Shown: positions 45,724 to 54,567, numbered from the stretch's first letter. The stretch is DNA of 64,000 bases from Verrucomicrobiota bacterium (GCA_023431185.1 JAEYXS010000090.1:3803-67802), one strand, 5' to 3'. Numbers and translations are program-made. The notes: generated by a model from the letters alone, not told the origin.

Positions 45724-46368
45724 ATGTGGGTATCATCCGCGCGAGTGAAAGAAAAGTGGAATGTCGTCCTGCCGGTCTTGTTGCTGGTCGCCTTTGCGAT
45801 CACGCGGTGGCCGGGCTTTATGCCGCCGAACTTCAGCGCGGCCTATGCGCTGGCGTTCTGCGCGGGCGCTTTCATCCCGGCCCGCTTCGTCTGGTGGCTG
45901 CCTTTTGCGGTGATGCTGGTGAGCGACATCATCATCAATATTTTCCATTACAAGGTGGCCCCATTGGGCGCTTACATGCTGACCAGCTATTCGCTCTATG
46001 CGTTGTTGATCTTGCTGGGGCGGAAGATCGGGCCGAAGGCGGGGTTCCTGAAATTACTCGGGGGAGGCATCTTGGGGGCGTTCCTGTTTTACGTCATCTC
46101 GAACACTTTTGCGTGGATCGGCAATCCGGCGTATCTGAAGACGCTGGAGGGCTGGATCAAGGCGTTGACCACGGGCATCGATGGATTTCCGCCGACGTGG
46201 ACCTTCCTGAAGAACACGTTGATGAGCGGCGGCATTTTCACCGGACTGTTTGTTGGTGCCATGAAGCTGGCTGAAGCCGAGGCGAAGGAACCGGAACCGA
46301 AAGAGCAGGAAGAGCCCGAAAAATCGGGAGAAGCAGAAAAGCCGGCGGGCGAAGAAGCGAAGGCTTAG
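45724..46368 (+). CDS. DUF6580-family integral membrane protein
   Basis: The ATG at 45724 gives 214 residues with about five helices. The pattern TRWPGFMPPNFSAAYALAFCAGAF, then FVWWLPFAVMLVSDIII and FYVISNTFAWIG, matches a widespread family of inner-membrane proteins resembling ECF-transporter substrate components. The C-terminal 30 residues are a charged Glu/Lys tail. The ligand is unknown; the family is sometimes found near vitamin genes, but there are none here. Confidence 0.75.
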   Translation: MWVSSARVKEKWNVVLPVLLLVAFAITRWPGFMPPNFSAAYALAFCAGAFIPARFVWWLPFAVMLVSDIIINIFHYKVAPLGAYMLTSYSLYALLILLGRKIGPKAGFLKLLGGGILGAFLFYVISNTFAWIGNPAYLKTLEGWIKALTTGIDGFPPTWTFLKNTLMSGGIFTGLFVGAMKLAEAEAKEPEPKEQEEPEKSGEAEKPAGEEAKA

Positions 46369-46376
46369 GTTCGGGC

Positions 46377-46415
<39 letters not shown>

Positions 46416-46509
46416 GCCAACGTCCAACATAAAGGTTTGAGCCTCGTGCCTCGGCTAAGAAAGGACGGCCCGCTGAGGACAGACGGGCCCTACCAACGAA
46501 GCGGTGAAT

Positions 46510-46971
46510 ATGAAAATCGGCCTTATCTCAGACACGCATGGGTATCTGGACCCGCGAGTGCCGGAGATTTTTGAAGGGGTCGAGCATATCTTGCACGCAG
46601 GAGATATCGGTTATGCCTCGATCATCCTCGAACTTGAGCGCATCGCCCCCGTCACGGCGGTGCTGGGGAATAATGATTTCGGGATGGAGTATCGGGAGAC
46701 GGAGATCGCGGAGGTGGGTGGCGTCAAATTCATGGTTCATCATATCGTGGAGCCGAAGCGGCTGACGGATACGCTCAAGCGGCGTATCATCCATAGCGAT
46801 CCGCAGGTGGTCCTCTTCGGGCACACGCACAAGCCCTTCAACGAGATCATCGAGGGAATCCATTTTCTGAACCCGGGTTATGCGGGCAAGCCGAGGTTCA
46901 AGCTGGAGCGGTCGGTGGCGATTTTGCATCTGGAGGATGGGCGGCGGCGGGTGGAATTCTTGGAGCTTTGA
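46510..46971 (+). CDS. YfcE/MJ0936-type metallophosphoesterase
   Basis: This 153-aa protein (ATG at 46510; an upstream GTG is also in frame) has the calcineurin-like di-metal motifs SDTHG, HAGDIG, LGNND, HH and GHTHKP. These small cytosolic enzymes hydrolyse phosphodiesters or short nucleotides. It stands alone between repeat-rich stretches. Confidence 0.93.
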   Translation: MKIGLISDTHGYLDPRVPEIFEGVEHILHAGDIGYASIILELERIAPVTAVLGNNDFGMEYRETEIAEVGGVKFMVHHIVEPKRLTDTLKRRIIHSDPQVVLFGHTHKPFNEIIEGIHFLNPGYAGKPRFKLERSVAILHLEDGRRRVEFLEL

Positions 46972-47021
46972 GCAAGTCGGTTCCAAGTCGCACATCCGGG
47001 TGCAGCCGCAAGAGATGAAGC

Positions 47022-47102
47022 GGGCTTTCAGCCCTTGGGTGCTGAAGGAAACCTTTTCCTATGGCGTTGCCATAGGCTGGTGTGAGGCCGGGCCTTTGGC
47101 CC
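47022..47102. repeat. block of three short hairpins with 3-nt loops
   Basis: Three perfect hairpins occur in about 80 bp: GGGCT-ttc-AGCCC (47022-47034), CCTATGGC-gtt-GCCATAGG (47058-47076) and GGGCC-ttt-GGCCC (47090-47102). Each has a 3-nt loop. It is probably a REP/BIME-like dispersed element lying between convergent genes, and may also act in transcript stability. Confidence 0.7.
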
Positions 47103-47125
47103 TCGACTTCAACGCGAGCCACGTT

Positions 47126-47302
47126 TTACACGACATTGCGCATCAGATGTTGCAAGATGGCCAGGCCAACCACTTTGAGCAGAAGGACGGTGAGCGCACC
47201 GATGAAGAGAATCAGCAGGCTCTTTTTCAGCCAGTTCCCAAAGGAGAACGATTTCGGTTTGGGGCTCTGGGTCACCATTTCGTAGATCGATTCACTGTTC
47301 AT
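47126..47302 (-). CDS. small single-helix membrane protein divergent from LysR
   Basis: From the ATG at 47302 this is a 58-aa protein with a polar N-terminus and one hydrophobic helix (LLILFIGALTVLLLKVVGLAIL). A longer frame from 47374 would add 24 residues across the palindrome. It is divergent from the LysR gene, so it may be that regulator's target. The short length makes the call moderate; there is no recognisable family. Confidence 0.5.
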   Translation of the reverse strand: MNSESIYEMVTQSPKPKSFSFGNWLKKSLLILFIGALTVLLLKVVGLAILQHLMRNVV

Positions 47303-47339
47303 GGAGCAACAACTTATCTGCTGTTCCTGAGAAGGGTTA

Positions 47340-47375
47340 ATTGATAAAAATTTGTCAGCCATCGGTTTTATCAAT
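47340..47375. promoter_or_regulatory. perfect palindromic operator immediately upstream of LysR start
   Basis: ATTGATAAAA (47340-47349) and TTTTATCAAT (47366-47375) form a perfect 10-bp inverted repeat with a 16-nt spacer. It ends one base before the LysR ATG and lies 38 bp from the divergent small gene. A T-N11-A-like LysR site fits inside. This is a likely autoregulatory or shared operator. Confidence 0.65.
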
Positions 47376-47376
47376 C

Positions 47377-48255
47377 ATGAACATCCATCATCTTGAGCTG
47401 TTTTATTACGTGGCAAAGCATGGGGGCATCATGAACGCGGTGCGGCACATCCCCTACGGCATCCAGCAGCCGGCGGTGAGCAGCCAGATCTTGCAACTGG
47501 AGGCGGACCTGGGGCAGTCGCTCTTTCATCGGCGGCCGTTCCAGCTCACGGCGGCGGGCGAGGAGCTTTATGGTTTTATCCGGCCGTTCTTCGAGAACAT
47601 CGGGCCGGTGACGGAGAAGCTCCGCGGTGGGGCGACGCAACTCGTGCGCATCGCGGCGTCTTCCATGGTGCTGCGGGATCATCTGCCAGCGGTGCTGTCG
47701 CGGGTGCGCAAACAATTTCCGCGGCTGCGCTTCACGCTAGTGGAGGCGACGCTGGCGCAAGTGGAACAGGGTTTTGCGAAGCAGGAGTTTGATCTGGCGG
47801 TGACGGTCACAGCGGGGAAGCTGCCAGCAGGGATGCACGCGATGCACTTGATCGAACTGCCACTGGTGTTGCTGGTGCCGGATGATTGGAAATTGAAATC
47901 GGCCGAAGAGTTGTGGAAGGAAAGTCTCATCGGCGAGACGCTCATCTGCCCGCCCGCAGCGGAACCGCTGACGATGGCGTTGCGGCAGGGATTGGCGAAG
48001 CGGAAGGTGGAATGGCCCACAGGCATCGAGGTGACTTCACTGGAGCTGCTGCATACGTACGTGGCGCATGGGTTCGGATTGGGCGTGTCCGTGAAGGTGC
48101 CGAAGGGGCAGTTGCCGAAAGGAGTCCGGATGTTGCCGATGGAGGGGTTCCCGCCGATCAGCGTGGCGACGGTGTGGCAAGGGACGGCGGGGCCGGTGAC
48201 GCGGATCTTGCTGGAGGAGATCAAGAAACAGGCGGCGGGGTTGGTGGGGAAGTGA
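47377..48255 (+). CDS. LysR-family transcriptional regulator
   Basis: This 292-aa protein starts at MNIHHLELFYYVAKHGG with the LysR winged helix-turn-helix (GIQQPAVSSQILQLEADLGQSLFHRRPFQLTAAG), followed by a substrate-binding-type effector domain (RIAASSMVLRDHLPAVLSRV onward). The chosen ATG follows the palindrome at 47340-47375; a TTG at 47341 would place coding sequence over it. The obvious candidate target is the divergent small membrane gene. The effector is unknown. Confidence 0.92.
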   Translation: MNIHHLELFYYVAKHGGIMNAVRHIPYGIQQPAVSSQILQLEADLGQSLFHRRPFQLTAAGEELYGFIRPFFENIGPVTEKLRGGATQLVRIAASSMVLRDHLPAVLSRVRKQFPRLRFTLVEATLAQVEQGFAKQEFDLAVTVTAGKLPAGMHAMHLIELPLVLLVPDDWKLKSAEELWKESLIGETLICPPAAEPLTMALRQGLAKRKVEWPTGIEVTSLELLHTYVAHGFGLGVSVKVPKGQLPKGVRMLPMEGFPPISVATVWQGTAGPVTRILLEEIKKQAAGLVGK

Positions 48256-48360
48256 GCCGGTTGCACCCCGACTTTTTAAGCACGGGGCATGCCGGCAGGC
48301 CTACAGGATGGGGAGAGGTTCATACGTAATATGTGTGGCGTGACTGGGGAATGTTTTTTT

Positions 48361-48386
48361 GACAGGATTAACAGGATTTACAAGAT
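48361..48386. repeat. ACAGGATTwACAGGATTTACA-type dispersed repeat
   Basis: Two near-identical units (ACAGGATTA, ACAGGATTT) occur after a run of Ts. This oligomer type recurs between genes in many bacteria. Confidence 0.6.
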
Positions 48387-48483
48387 GGTGACTGGAGGGG
48401 AGTTTTTTGCCCGCTAAAGGCGCGGAAGGAACGCAGAATGAAGCAAGGGGGAAAAGTGTCCGGTATGCGGATGGGAACGCTGG

Positions 48484-48675
48484 CCTTGCTTAGAGCGGTT
48501 TTAAAAATGAGGTAGCGGTGTGGTGAGGGAAAATGGCGAGCGGTCCTAATGTGTTCTGGCATCGTTTCGGCTCCGTCACAGGGTCGTTTGGAACCTGCTC
48601 CTTCGCCAAAGCCTCGCCAGAACCCATAAATCCTCGCTCCATACCGTTACCTCATTTTTTAATAACGCTCCAAGA
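48484..48675. repeat. imperfect palindrome of about 190 bp, MITE-like
   Basis: Terminal arms 48492-48519 and 48643-48669 are inverted copies, matching at about four of five positions over 26-27 bp. CTTG extends both outer ends. Inside, GTTCTGGC (48553-48560) pairs perfectly with GCCAGAAC (48616-48623), and the sequence between them pairs partly. The whole could fold into one long hairpin. It is probably a non-autonomous element remnant or a structured RNA. Confidence 0.55.
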
Positions 48676-48683
48676 ACGTTGCT

Positions 48684-48700
48684 GCGGGCGAGACGCCCGC
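48684..48700. repeat. short G+C hairpin (GCGGGCG-aga-CGCCCGC)
   Basis: A perfect 7-bp stem with a 3-nt loop right after the 190-bp palindrome, probably part of the same dispersed-repeat cluster. Confidence 0.5.
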
Positions 48701-49175
48701 GCTGCACCGGGTCGGGTAGAAAACCTCGGCAGATGTACACATGTGCCGAGGCAGGGAAAAGGGAGAGCCGTGCCGCAGGCAATCGACAGGGGGAAACTTG
48801 GCGGGTGGGGAACTTTGATGGTTTTCGCAGATTATTTTTTAAGAATTCTGGGCTTGGGAGGCTGCTTTCGTTGTATCCATCTGATTTTCAGGCATTTAAG
48901 CGGTTTGAGAATATTCCCCAAAAAAGGGGACCATGGACAGCCAATGTCCTACCCCCCCTGTAGAGTTGGAGGTATGAAAGGTGAGGTCGGGTGACCTTGC
49001 GAGAAGAGATGGAACGTATGGGACACATAGGTTCGATGGGAAAAGGAGTGAGGACGATGGGAAAGGAGGCGAGTGTGGGAGAAGTATCTGGCAGTTCAGT
49101 GATGGTTGACAAAGGCGGGTGCCGGGCTTACACCGATAGCACTTCGCTGCTGTCCCTACGGGACTTCCTACGTGG

Positions 49176-49210
49176 CGGAGCGGGGGCCGGAGGGCCCCCT
49201 CCTTTTTTTG
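49176..49210 (+). terminator. strong intrinsic-terminator-like hairpin
   Basis: GGGGGCC (49182-49188) and GGCCCCC (49193-49199) form a 7-bp G+C stem with a 4-nt loop, extended by GGAG/TCC, and are followed by seven Ts (49203-49209). It is oriented for plus-strand transcripts entering from the left. Confidence 0.6.
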
Positions 49211-49353
49211 TCGATGCGCGACTGGCCGCCGGGCTATTTCAAGACTGCACATTGTCTGCAAATTTTCGAGTACCGTGGTTATTCCGGGAAGCTTGGGTCG
49301 GCAGGGTGTTTTGGTTGCGAAAGGACAACTTACTTTGCTTGGGGAAGTCGTCT

Positions 49354-49395
49354 TTCCCCTCATCCCCGCCTTCTCCCCAAGGAGAAGGAGTTAAC
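49354..49395. repeat. dispersed palindromic repeat, copy 2
   Basis: The same pyrimidine-rich lead and palindrome layout as 45504-45546, here CCTTCTCC and GGAGAAGG around a CCAA loop, about 110 bp before the next gene. Confidence 0.75.
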
Positions 49396-49500
49396 ATTTC
49401 CAGTGTCTATGACAGGTTAGCCCCTTCTTTATACGCTTGTCATATAGTTGCTACGTGGCGGAAACTTCGCACGCGGCAACAATCTTGCTGGTTCGCGTTT

Positions 49501-52455
49501 ATGCCAATTTTTATCCTGCTGCTGTTTTTCTGCTCAGGCGCCACGGCGCTGGTGTATGAGGTGGTGTGGTCGAAGTATCTGGCGCTGATCTTCGGGAGCA
49601 CGGTGTATGCGCAGACGGTGGTGCTGGCGGTGTTCATGGGCGGGCTGGCGCTGGGCAACCGCATCTTCGGTCGCCGGGCGGATCTGCTGAAGCAGCCGCT
49701 GGCGGCATACGGGTATATCGAGATGGCGATTGGGGTGTTCGCGTTCTTTTTCGATTACCTCCACAAGCTGGCGGAGGGTGTGTTCGTATCCGTGGGGGCG
49801 GGGATGCTGGAGCAAGAGTTCCTGCTGCTCTTGTGGAAGGGTGTGATCGCGACGGCGCTCTTGATCGTGCCGACGGTGTTGATGGGCGGCACGTTGCCGC
49901 TGGTGGCGGCATGGCTGCAGCGGAACCAGGCGGATGCGAGCCGGGCCTCGGCGCGGTTCTATGCGATCAACAGTCTGGGGGCGGTGACGGGGTCGTTTGT
50001 GGCGGGCTTCTTTCTGGTGCAGGCGTTGGGGATGGTGGCGACGTTGCAGGCGACGGCCCTGGTGAATCTGTTCATAGGCGGAGCGGCGATCATCTTCGCG
50101 CGAAAGTTGGATAAGGAGGCGGAGTTGAAGGCAGTGGAGAAGAGTGAGCCGGAGCCAGTGGTGACAGGAGAGGAAGCGGTGGCGACGGGCAAGCAGTTGA
50201 AGCTGGCGATCGGGCTGGTGATGTTGACGGGCGGGGTCTCGATGGGGCTGGAGGTGCTGGCGGCGCGGTCGTTGGTGTTGTTGTTCGGGGCGTCGCTGCA
50301 ATCGTTCGCGCTGGTGCTGGTGGCGTTCATCCTGGGCATCGGGTTCGGCGCGGGTATGATCTCGTCACCGAAGTATCAGTGGGCGCGGCGGGAGCTGGCG
50401 ACGGTGGTGCTATTGCTGGCAGGGGCGTTGTGGATCGGATTTTTCATCTGGAGCGCGGAGGGCTGGGTAAATGTGTATCGCGAGCTGCGCACGGCGGTGG
50501 CCCGGACATCCACAGGGTATCAGTTGCAACTGCTGTTGAACGTGTTGATCTCGCTCATCGTGCTGGGGATTCCGGCGGCGTTGCTGGGGGCGGTGTTGCC
50601 GTTGTGGATCCGGGCAGTGAAGGGTGGATCGAGCGGGCTGGCGGAGCATGTGGGGCGTTTGCTGACGTGGAACACGATCGGGGCGGTCGTGGGCGTTTTG
50701 CTCACGGGTTTTGTGTTGATGCCGGTGTTCGGTGTGCGGGCGGCGTTCTGCATCCTGGCACTGGCGCTGTGTGCGGGAGGCATGGCTTTGGCATCCAAGA
50801 GCCGGTTGCAAGGGGCGTTCATGGGGGCGTGTGTGGTGGGCGGGTTCCTGCTGTTCACGATGGTGACGGGCGGCGAGGCGTGGCGGCACGTGATGAGTTC
50901 GGGTGTGTTCCGCCTGCGTGAAACGGTGGTGGATCACACGTATCTGCCGCGCCGCACGCAGGAGGTGAAAATCATCTATTACGAGGATGCGCCGGACGCG
51001 ACGGTATCGGTGGAAAGCGTGACGCGTGAGGGTGAGGAGAGGATTTCACTACGCATCAACGGCAAGACGGATGCCTCAAGCCACGGCGATCTTTCGACGC
51101 AACTGTTGCTGGGGCATCTCGGATTGCTCGCGCGACCGGACGCGGAGAACATGTTCATCCTCGGCTTGGGCAGCGGCATCACGGCGAGCGCGGCGCTGAC
51201 GCATCCGAATGTGAAGGAGATCGTGGTGGCGGAGAACTGCAAGCCGGTGGTGGAATCGGCGGCGCTGTTCGGGAAGTGGAATCGCGAGGTGTTGAAGGAT
51301 GAGAAGGTAAAGGTGGTGTTTGAGGATGCGCGGACGGTGTTGAAGCTGGGGAAGAAGAATTATGACGTGATCGTGTGCGAGCCGTCAAATCCGTGGCTGG
51401 CGGGCGTGGGGAGCGTGTTCAGCCGGGAATTCTACGAACTGGCGGCGAGTCATCTGAAGGAGGACGGCGTAGTGGTGCAGTGGTTCCATGTGTACGAGAT
51501 GCATGATGGCGTAGTGGATCTGGTGACGAAGACGTTTTCCACGGTGTTCCCGCATATGGAGATCTGGGACCCGGGTCAGGGGGATTTCATCATGATCGGC
51601 TCGACGAAGCCGTGGACGATGTCGCTGGACGGGGTGCGCAAGGCGATGGAACGGCCGCTGGTGCGGGAGGATTTTGCCAAGATCGGGCTGACGAAGCCGG
51701 AGCATGTTTTCCTGCGGCAGATGGCGTCGGGGCGGACGGCGTTCGCGATCCCGGACGGGACGGCGATCCAATCTGATGCCTTCCCGGTGCTGGAGTATGA
51801 GGCACCGCGGGCGTTCTTCCTCGGGCAACGGGCGGAAGATTTCTTGCAGTTCGATGAGCGGACATGGCAGAGCTCACTGGCGAGCGCGGAAAAGCAGAAG
51901 ATATTGCGGAGCATCACCACGGCGGAGTTGCAGGAAATCTTCAAGGAATACAAGTCGGTGAACCCGACGATGACGAGCTACTTGAAACAGCGGTCCACGG
52001 CGGGGACAAACGAGGTGATGGTGCCGGTGTTCGCGGAGAACAATCCGATACCGTTCATCTTGCAGACATACGAGGGGTATGGGCAGTTGCCGAATCTGCC
52101 GGGAGATGTGACGGCGGAGCACAAGGCGTTGCTGATGGCGGAGGCGCAGATCTTCACCACACCGGCGAAATGGCGGGAAGGGGTGGAGGTGATCGAGAAG
52201 ACGATAAACGAATTAGGCGCGAAGACGACGCGGGAAGGGTTGAAGTGGAAGCCTGACCATTTCCTGTGCCTGGCAGTGCGGACGGCGCTGGCGAACCGGG
52301 ATTTCGCGCTGGCGGAAAGGTTGTTCCAACTGGAGAAGTACGTGGAGGAGACGCGGGAGATGCGGTATCTGAAGCGGATCGTGGCGGTGGCGGGTCCGGC
52401 AAAAACTGCGGGGCCAACGCCGCTGCCGCTTGTGATTCCGCAACAGGGAAAGTAG
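49501..52455 (+). CDS. membrane-fused spermidine synthase-like methyltransferase-fold protein
   Basis: The ATG at 49501 starts at a hydrophobic helix (MPIFILLLFFCSGATALVYE), giving 984 residues. The first 470 or so hold many membrane helices of the fused-spermidine-synthase type. A spermine/spermidine synthase domain follows from about 545 (MFILGLGSGITASAAL, then DVIVCEPSNPWLAGVGSVFSREFYELAA). A helical tail of about 250 residues ends the protein. Homologues are widespread, but aminopropyl transfer has been shown for few. No speD or polyamine genes adjoin it. It is 12 nt before lgt, and a Shine-Dalgarno for lgt lies in the gap. Confidence 0.85.
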   Translation: MPIFILLLFFCSGATALVYEVVWSKYLALIFGSTVYAQTVVLAVFMGGLALGNRIFGRRADLLKQPLAAYGYIEMAIGVFAFFFDYLHKLAEGVFVSVGAGMLEQEFLLLLWKGVIATALLIVPTVLMGGTLPLVAAWLQRNQADASRASARFYAINSLGAVTGSFVAGFFLVQALGMVATLQATALVNLFIGGAAIIFARKLDKEAELKAVEKSEPEPVVTGEEAVATGKQLKLAIGLVMLTGGVSMGLEVLAARSLVLLFGASLQSFALVLVAFILGIGFGAGMISSPKYQWARRELATVVLLLAGALWIGFFIWSAEGWVNVYRELRTAVARTSTGYQLQLLLNVLISLIVLGIPAALLGAVLPLWIRAVKGGSSGLAEHVGRLLTWNTIGAVVGVLLTGFVLMPVFGVRAAFCILALALCAGGMALASKSRLQGAFMGACVVGGFLLFTMVTGGEAWRHVMSSGVFRLRETVVDHTYLPRRTQEVKIIYYEDAPDATVSVESVTREGEERISLRINGKTDASSHGDLSTQLLLGHLGLLARPDAENMFILGLGSGITASAALTHPNVKEIVVAENCKPVVESAALFGKWNREVLKDEKVKVVFEDARTVLKLGKKNYDVIVCEPSNPWLAGVGSVFSREFYELAASHLKEDGVVVQWFHVYEMHDGVVDLVTKTFSTVFPHMEIWDPGQGDFIMIGSTKPWTMSLDGVRKAMERPLVREDFAKIGLTKPEHVFLRQMASGRTAFAIPDGTAIQSDAFPVLEYEAPRAFFLGQRAEDFLQFDERTWQSSLASAEKQKILRSITTAELQEIFKEYKSVNPTMTSYLKQRSTAGTNEVMVPVFAENNPIPFILQTYEGYGQLPNLPGDVTAEHKALLMAEAQIFTTPAKWREGVEVIEKTINELGAKTTREGLKWKPDHFLCLAVRTALANRDFALAERLFQLEKYVEETREMRYLKRIVAVAGPAKTAGPTPLPLVIPQQGK

Positions 52456-52467
52456 GGTGGAGGGATT

Positions 52468-53268
52468 GTGGATCAGATATTATTTCAGGTCGGGAAGATA
52501 ACGGTGACGTGGTATGGCACGTTGCTGGCACTGGGTTTCTTGGCGGCGTTGTGGACGGGTTCCCGCCGGGCGGTTCGAGTGGGGATATCGCCGGAGAAAG
52601 TCTGGGATGTGGGGCCGTGGCTGATCATCGGCACGGTCATCGGCGCGCGGCTGGTGTATGTCATCCAGTATGGGGATAAATTTGAAGGTAAACCGTTTTG
52701 GCATTATTTCGCTGTCTGGCAAGGGGGCTTGGTGTTTTACGGCGGGTTGTTCGGGGCTTCTGGAGCGTGCATCCTCTTTTGCTGGTTGAACAAGATCGCC
52801 TTGTGGCGGTTTGCGGATGTGCTGGCGCCGAGTGTGGCGCTGGGGCACGCAATCGGGCGCATCGGCTGTCTGATGAATGGGTGTTGCTTTGGCCGAGCCT
52901 GCGAACTGCCTTGGGCCATCAAGTTTCCGGTGGGGCATGAGACCTATCCGCACATGGTGCATCCCACGCAGATCTATGAGTCGTTGCTGAACTTCAGCCT
53001 GTATCTGGCGTTGGTGTGGGTTTTTCGGAAATGGCGGAAGTTTGACGGCCAAGTTTTCGCGGTCTACCTGATGGGGTATGCGGCAGTACGCTCCACCGTG
53101 GAGATTTTCCGGGGGGATTATCCTGCTGATTATTATGTGGGCGGCTGGATGACACCGGCGCATTGGGTGAGTGTGGCCATCTTGGCGGTGGGTGTGATGC
53201 TCTATGCATGGCAGAAGGCGAACCCGGCGGCGAAAGTGACTGTGGAAACGAAAGTGGAAAAAGCTTAA
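52468..53268 (+). CDS. lgt: prolipoprotein diacylglyceryl transferase
   Basis: This 266-aa inner-membrane enzyme transfers diacylglycerol from phosphatidylglycerol to the lipobox cysteine. The Lgt signature GHAIGRIGCLMNGCCFG (about 125-141) and HPTQIYESLLNF are present, with about seven helices. The start is GTG with a GGAGG-type Shine-Dalgarno in the 12-nt gap after the spermidine synthase-like gene. The RluD-like ATG follows 2 nt after its stop. Confidence 0.95.
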   Translation: MDQILFQVGKITVTWYGTLLALGFLAALWTGSRRAVRVGISPEKVWDVGPWLIIGTVIGARLVYVIQYGDKFEGKPFWHYFAVWQGGLVFYGGLFGASGACILFCWLNKIALWRFADVLAPSVALGHAIGRIGCLMNGCCFGRACELPWAIKFPVGHETYPHMVHPTQIYESLLNFSLYLALVWVFRKWRKFDGQVFAVYLMGYAAVRSTVEIFRGDYPADYYVGGWMTPAHWVSVAILAVGVMLYAWQKANPAAKVTVETKVEKA

Positions 53269-53270
53269 TC

Positions 53271-54218
53271 ATGGCAGACAGGCAGGAGAGCATTGTCGTG
53301 GAGAAGTCGCTGCCGAATGAGCGGCTGGATGTGTACTTGCGCATGCTCTTTCCGATGGTCTCGCGCGGGTATCTGCAAAAGCTCATCGAGGATGGTGATA
53401 TCAAGGTCAACGGGCAGAAGGTGAAGGCCACACATGCGCCGAAGGCCGGGGAGAAGGTGGACATCCGCTGGCCGGAGGCGCGGAGCGCGGAAGCGAAGCC
53501 GGAGGATATCCCGCTGGAGGTGTTGTTCGAAGATGAGGATTTGATCGTGCTGAACAAACCGCCGGGACTGGTGGTGCATCCTTCGAACGGGCATGAGGAG
53601 CATACACTGGTGAACGCGCTGCTGCATCATTGCGCGGGGCAGTTGAGCGGCATCGGCGGCGTGGCGCGCCCAGGTATCGTGCATCGGTTGGACAAAGATA
53701 CGAGCGGTTGTCTCGTGGTGGCGAAGAATGACGTGACCCACATCGGCCTGCAGGACCAGTTCAAGAACCGTTCGCTCGACAAGATCTATCATGCACTGGT
53801 GTGCAGTGTGATCCCGCGCGATGGTGGCGAGATACGGGCGGCGATCGCACGGCATCCGACACATCGCAAGCGCATGGCAGCGCTGGATGACGGGGATGGC
53901 CGCGAATCATGGACGTCATATCGCGTGCTTGAGCGGATGAAGGCGGCGACGCTCGTGGAGAACACATTGCATACGGGACGGACGCATCAGATCCGGGTGC
54001 ACATGGAGTTCCTGGGGCATCCGGTGATCGGGGATGAACTTTACGGAAAACGGCAGAACAACAAGCTGAAGGAGCTCACGGGCTACGTGGCTCCGCGCCA
54101 GATGTTACATGCGAGCAGGCTGGAGTTCATGCATCCGAAGACGAAGAAGCTGGTGAAGTGTGAAGCGCCGTGGCCGGAGGATTTCAAACATGCATTGGCG
54201 ATGTTGCGTGGTAAATGA
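53271..54218 (+). CDS. rluD: RluD-type pseudouridine synthase with S4 domain
   Basis: The ATG at 53271 gives 315 residues; a frame from 53163 overlaps lgt and is rejected. The N-terminal S4 domain covers about 18-75 (ERLDVYLRMLFPMVSRGYLQ), and the catalytic block VHRLDKDTSGCLVVAKND supplies the active aspartate (about residue 140), followed by TGRTHQIRVHMEFLGHPVIGDELYG. RluD modifies 23S helix 69. It directly follows lgt. Confidence 0.94.
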   Translation: MADRQESIVVEKSLPNERLDVYLRMLFPMVSRGYLQKLIEDGDIKVNGQKVKATHAPKAGEKVDIRWPEARSAEAKPEDIPLEVLFEDEDLIVLNKPPGLVVHPSNGHEEHTLVNALLHHCAGQLSGIGGVARPGIVHRLDKDTSGCLVVAKNDVTHIGLQDQFKNRSLDKIYHALVCSVIPRDGGEIRAAIARHPTHRKRMAALDDGDGRESWTSYRVLERMKAATLVENTLHTGRTHQIRVHMEFLGHPVIGDELYGKRQNNKLKELTGYVAPRQMLHASRLEFMHPKTKKLVKCEAPWPEDFKHALAMLRGK

Positions 54219-54220
54219 AG

Positions 54221-54484
54221 TCACAAGTCCTTCGTTTTTCCGCGTATCAAGTAGCAAAAGAAATCCCATAGCCCGGCGAAGCGAAACTTCCCATCCACGT
54301 ATTTCTCGATGACGTAGAAGGCGAAGTAGTAGAAACGGCAGAAGCACCAGATGGCGAGGGAGAGAAAGAGCGCGGTCTTCCACGTGGGATGTTCCAGCCA
54401 GAGCAGCAAAGCGGAGATGAGGCCGACCAGCAAGAAAAGAATGCCTTTGAACTTGATCCAGAAGGGGTTCGTCAGCTCTTTCAT
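54221..54484 (-). CDS. small two-helix membrane protein
   Basis: From the ATG at 54484 this is an 87-aa protein with helices at about 12-30 and 37-57 (ILFLLVGLISALLLWL, TALFLSLAIWCFCRFYYFAFYVI). Aromatic residues cluster between and after them, and the tail is basic (RGKTKDL). A longer frame upstream is open but overlaps the divergent DUF456 gene. I do not recognise a family. Confidence 0.6.
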   Translation of the reverse strand: MKELTNPFWIKFKGILFLLVGLISALLLWLEHPTWKTALFLSLAIWCFCRFYYFAFYVIEKYVDGKFRFAGLWDFFCYLIRGKTKDL

Positions 54485-54567
54485 GGCTGCAGATAAGATG
54501 CCCCATTTCTCCAAAGGAACCAATAATTTGTAAGAGGCACTGGCTAAAAAGGTGGTAGATTGCCGGT

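Larger units (their letters stand above)
48256..49500. other. 1.25-kb gene-free interval rich in repeats and hairpins
   Basis: I find no supported gene. It holds a 26-bp ACAGGATT-type repeat, an imperfect palindrome of about 190 bp, a G+C-rich hairpin, a strong intrinsic terminator-like hairpin at 49176-49210 and the second copy of the 45504 palindrome. An open frame runs through 48991-49500 in phase with the following gene but crosses the terminator and the repeat, so it is unlikely to be translated. Confidence 0.6.

Noticed and set aside
45380..45736. Reverse-strand open frame of 118 codons overlapping the RluA start
   Set aside because: Its translation contains the SPRERAGVRG string produced by the palindromic repeat, and nothing else in it resembles a protein family.
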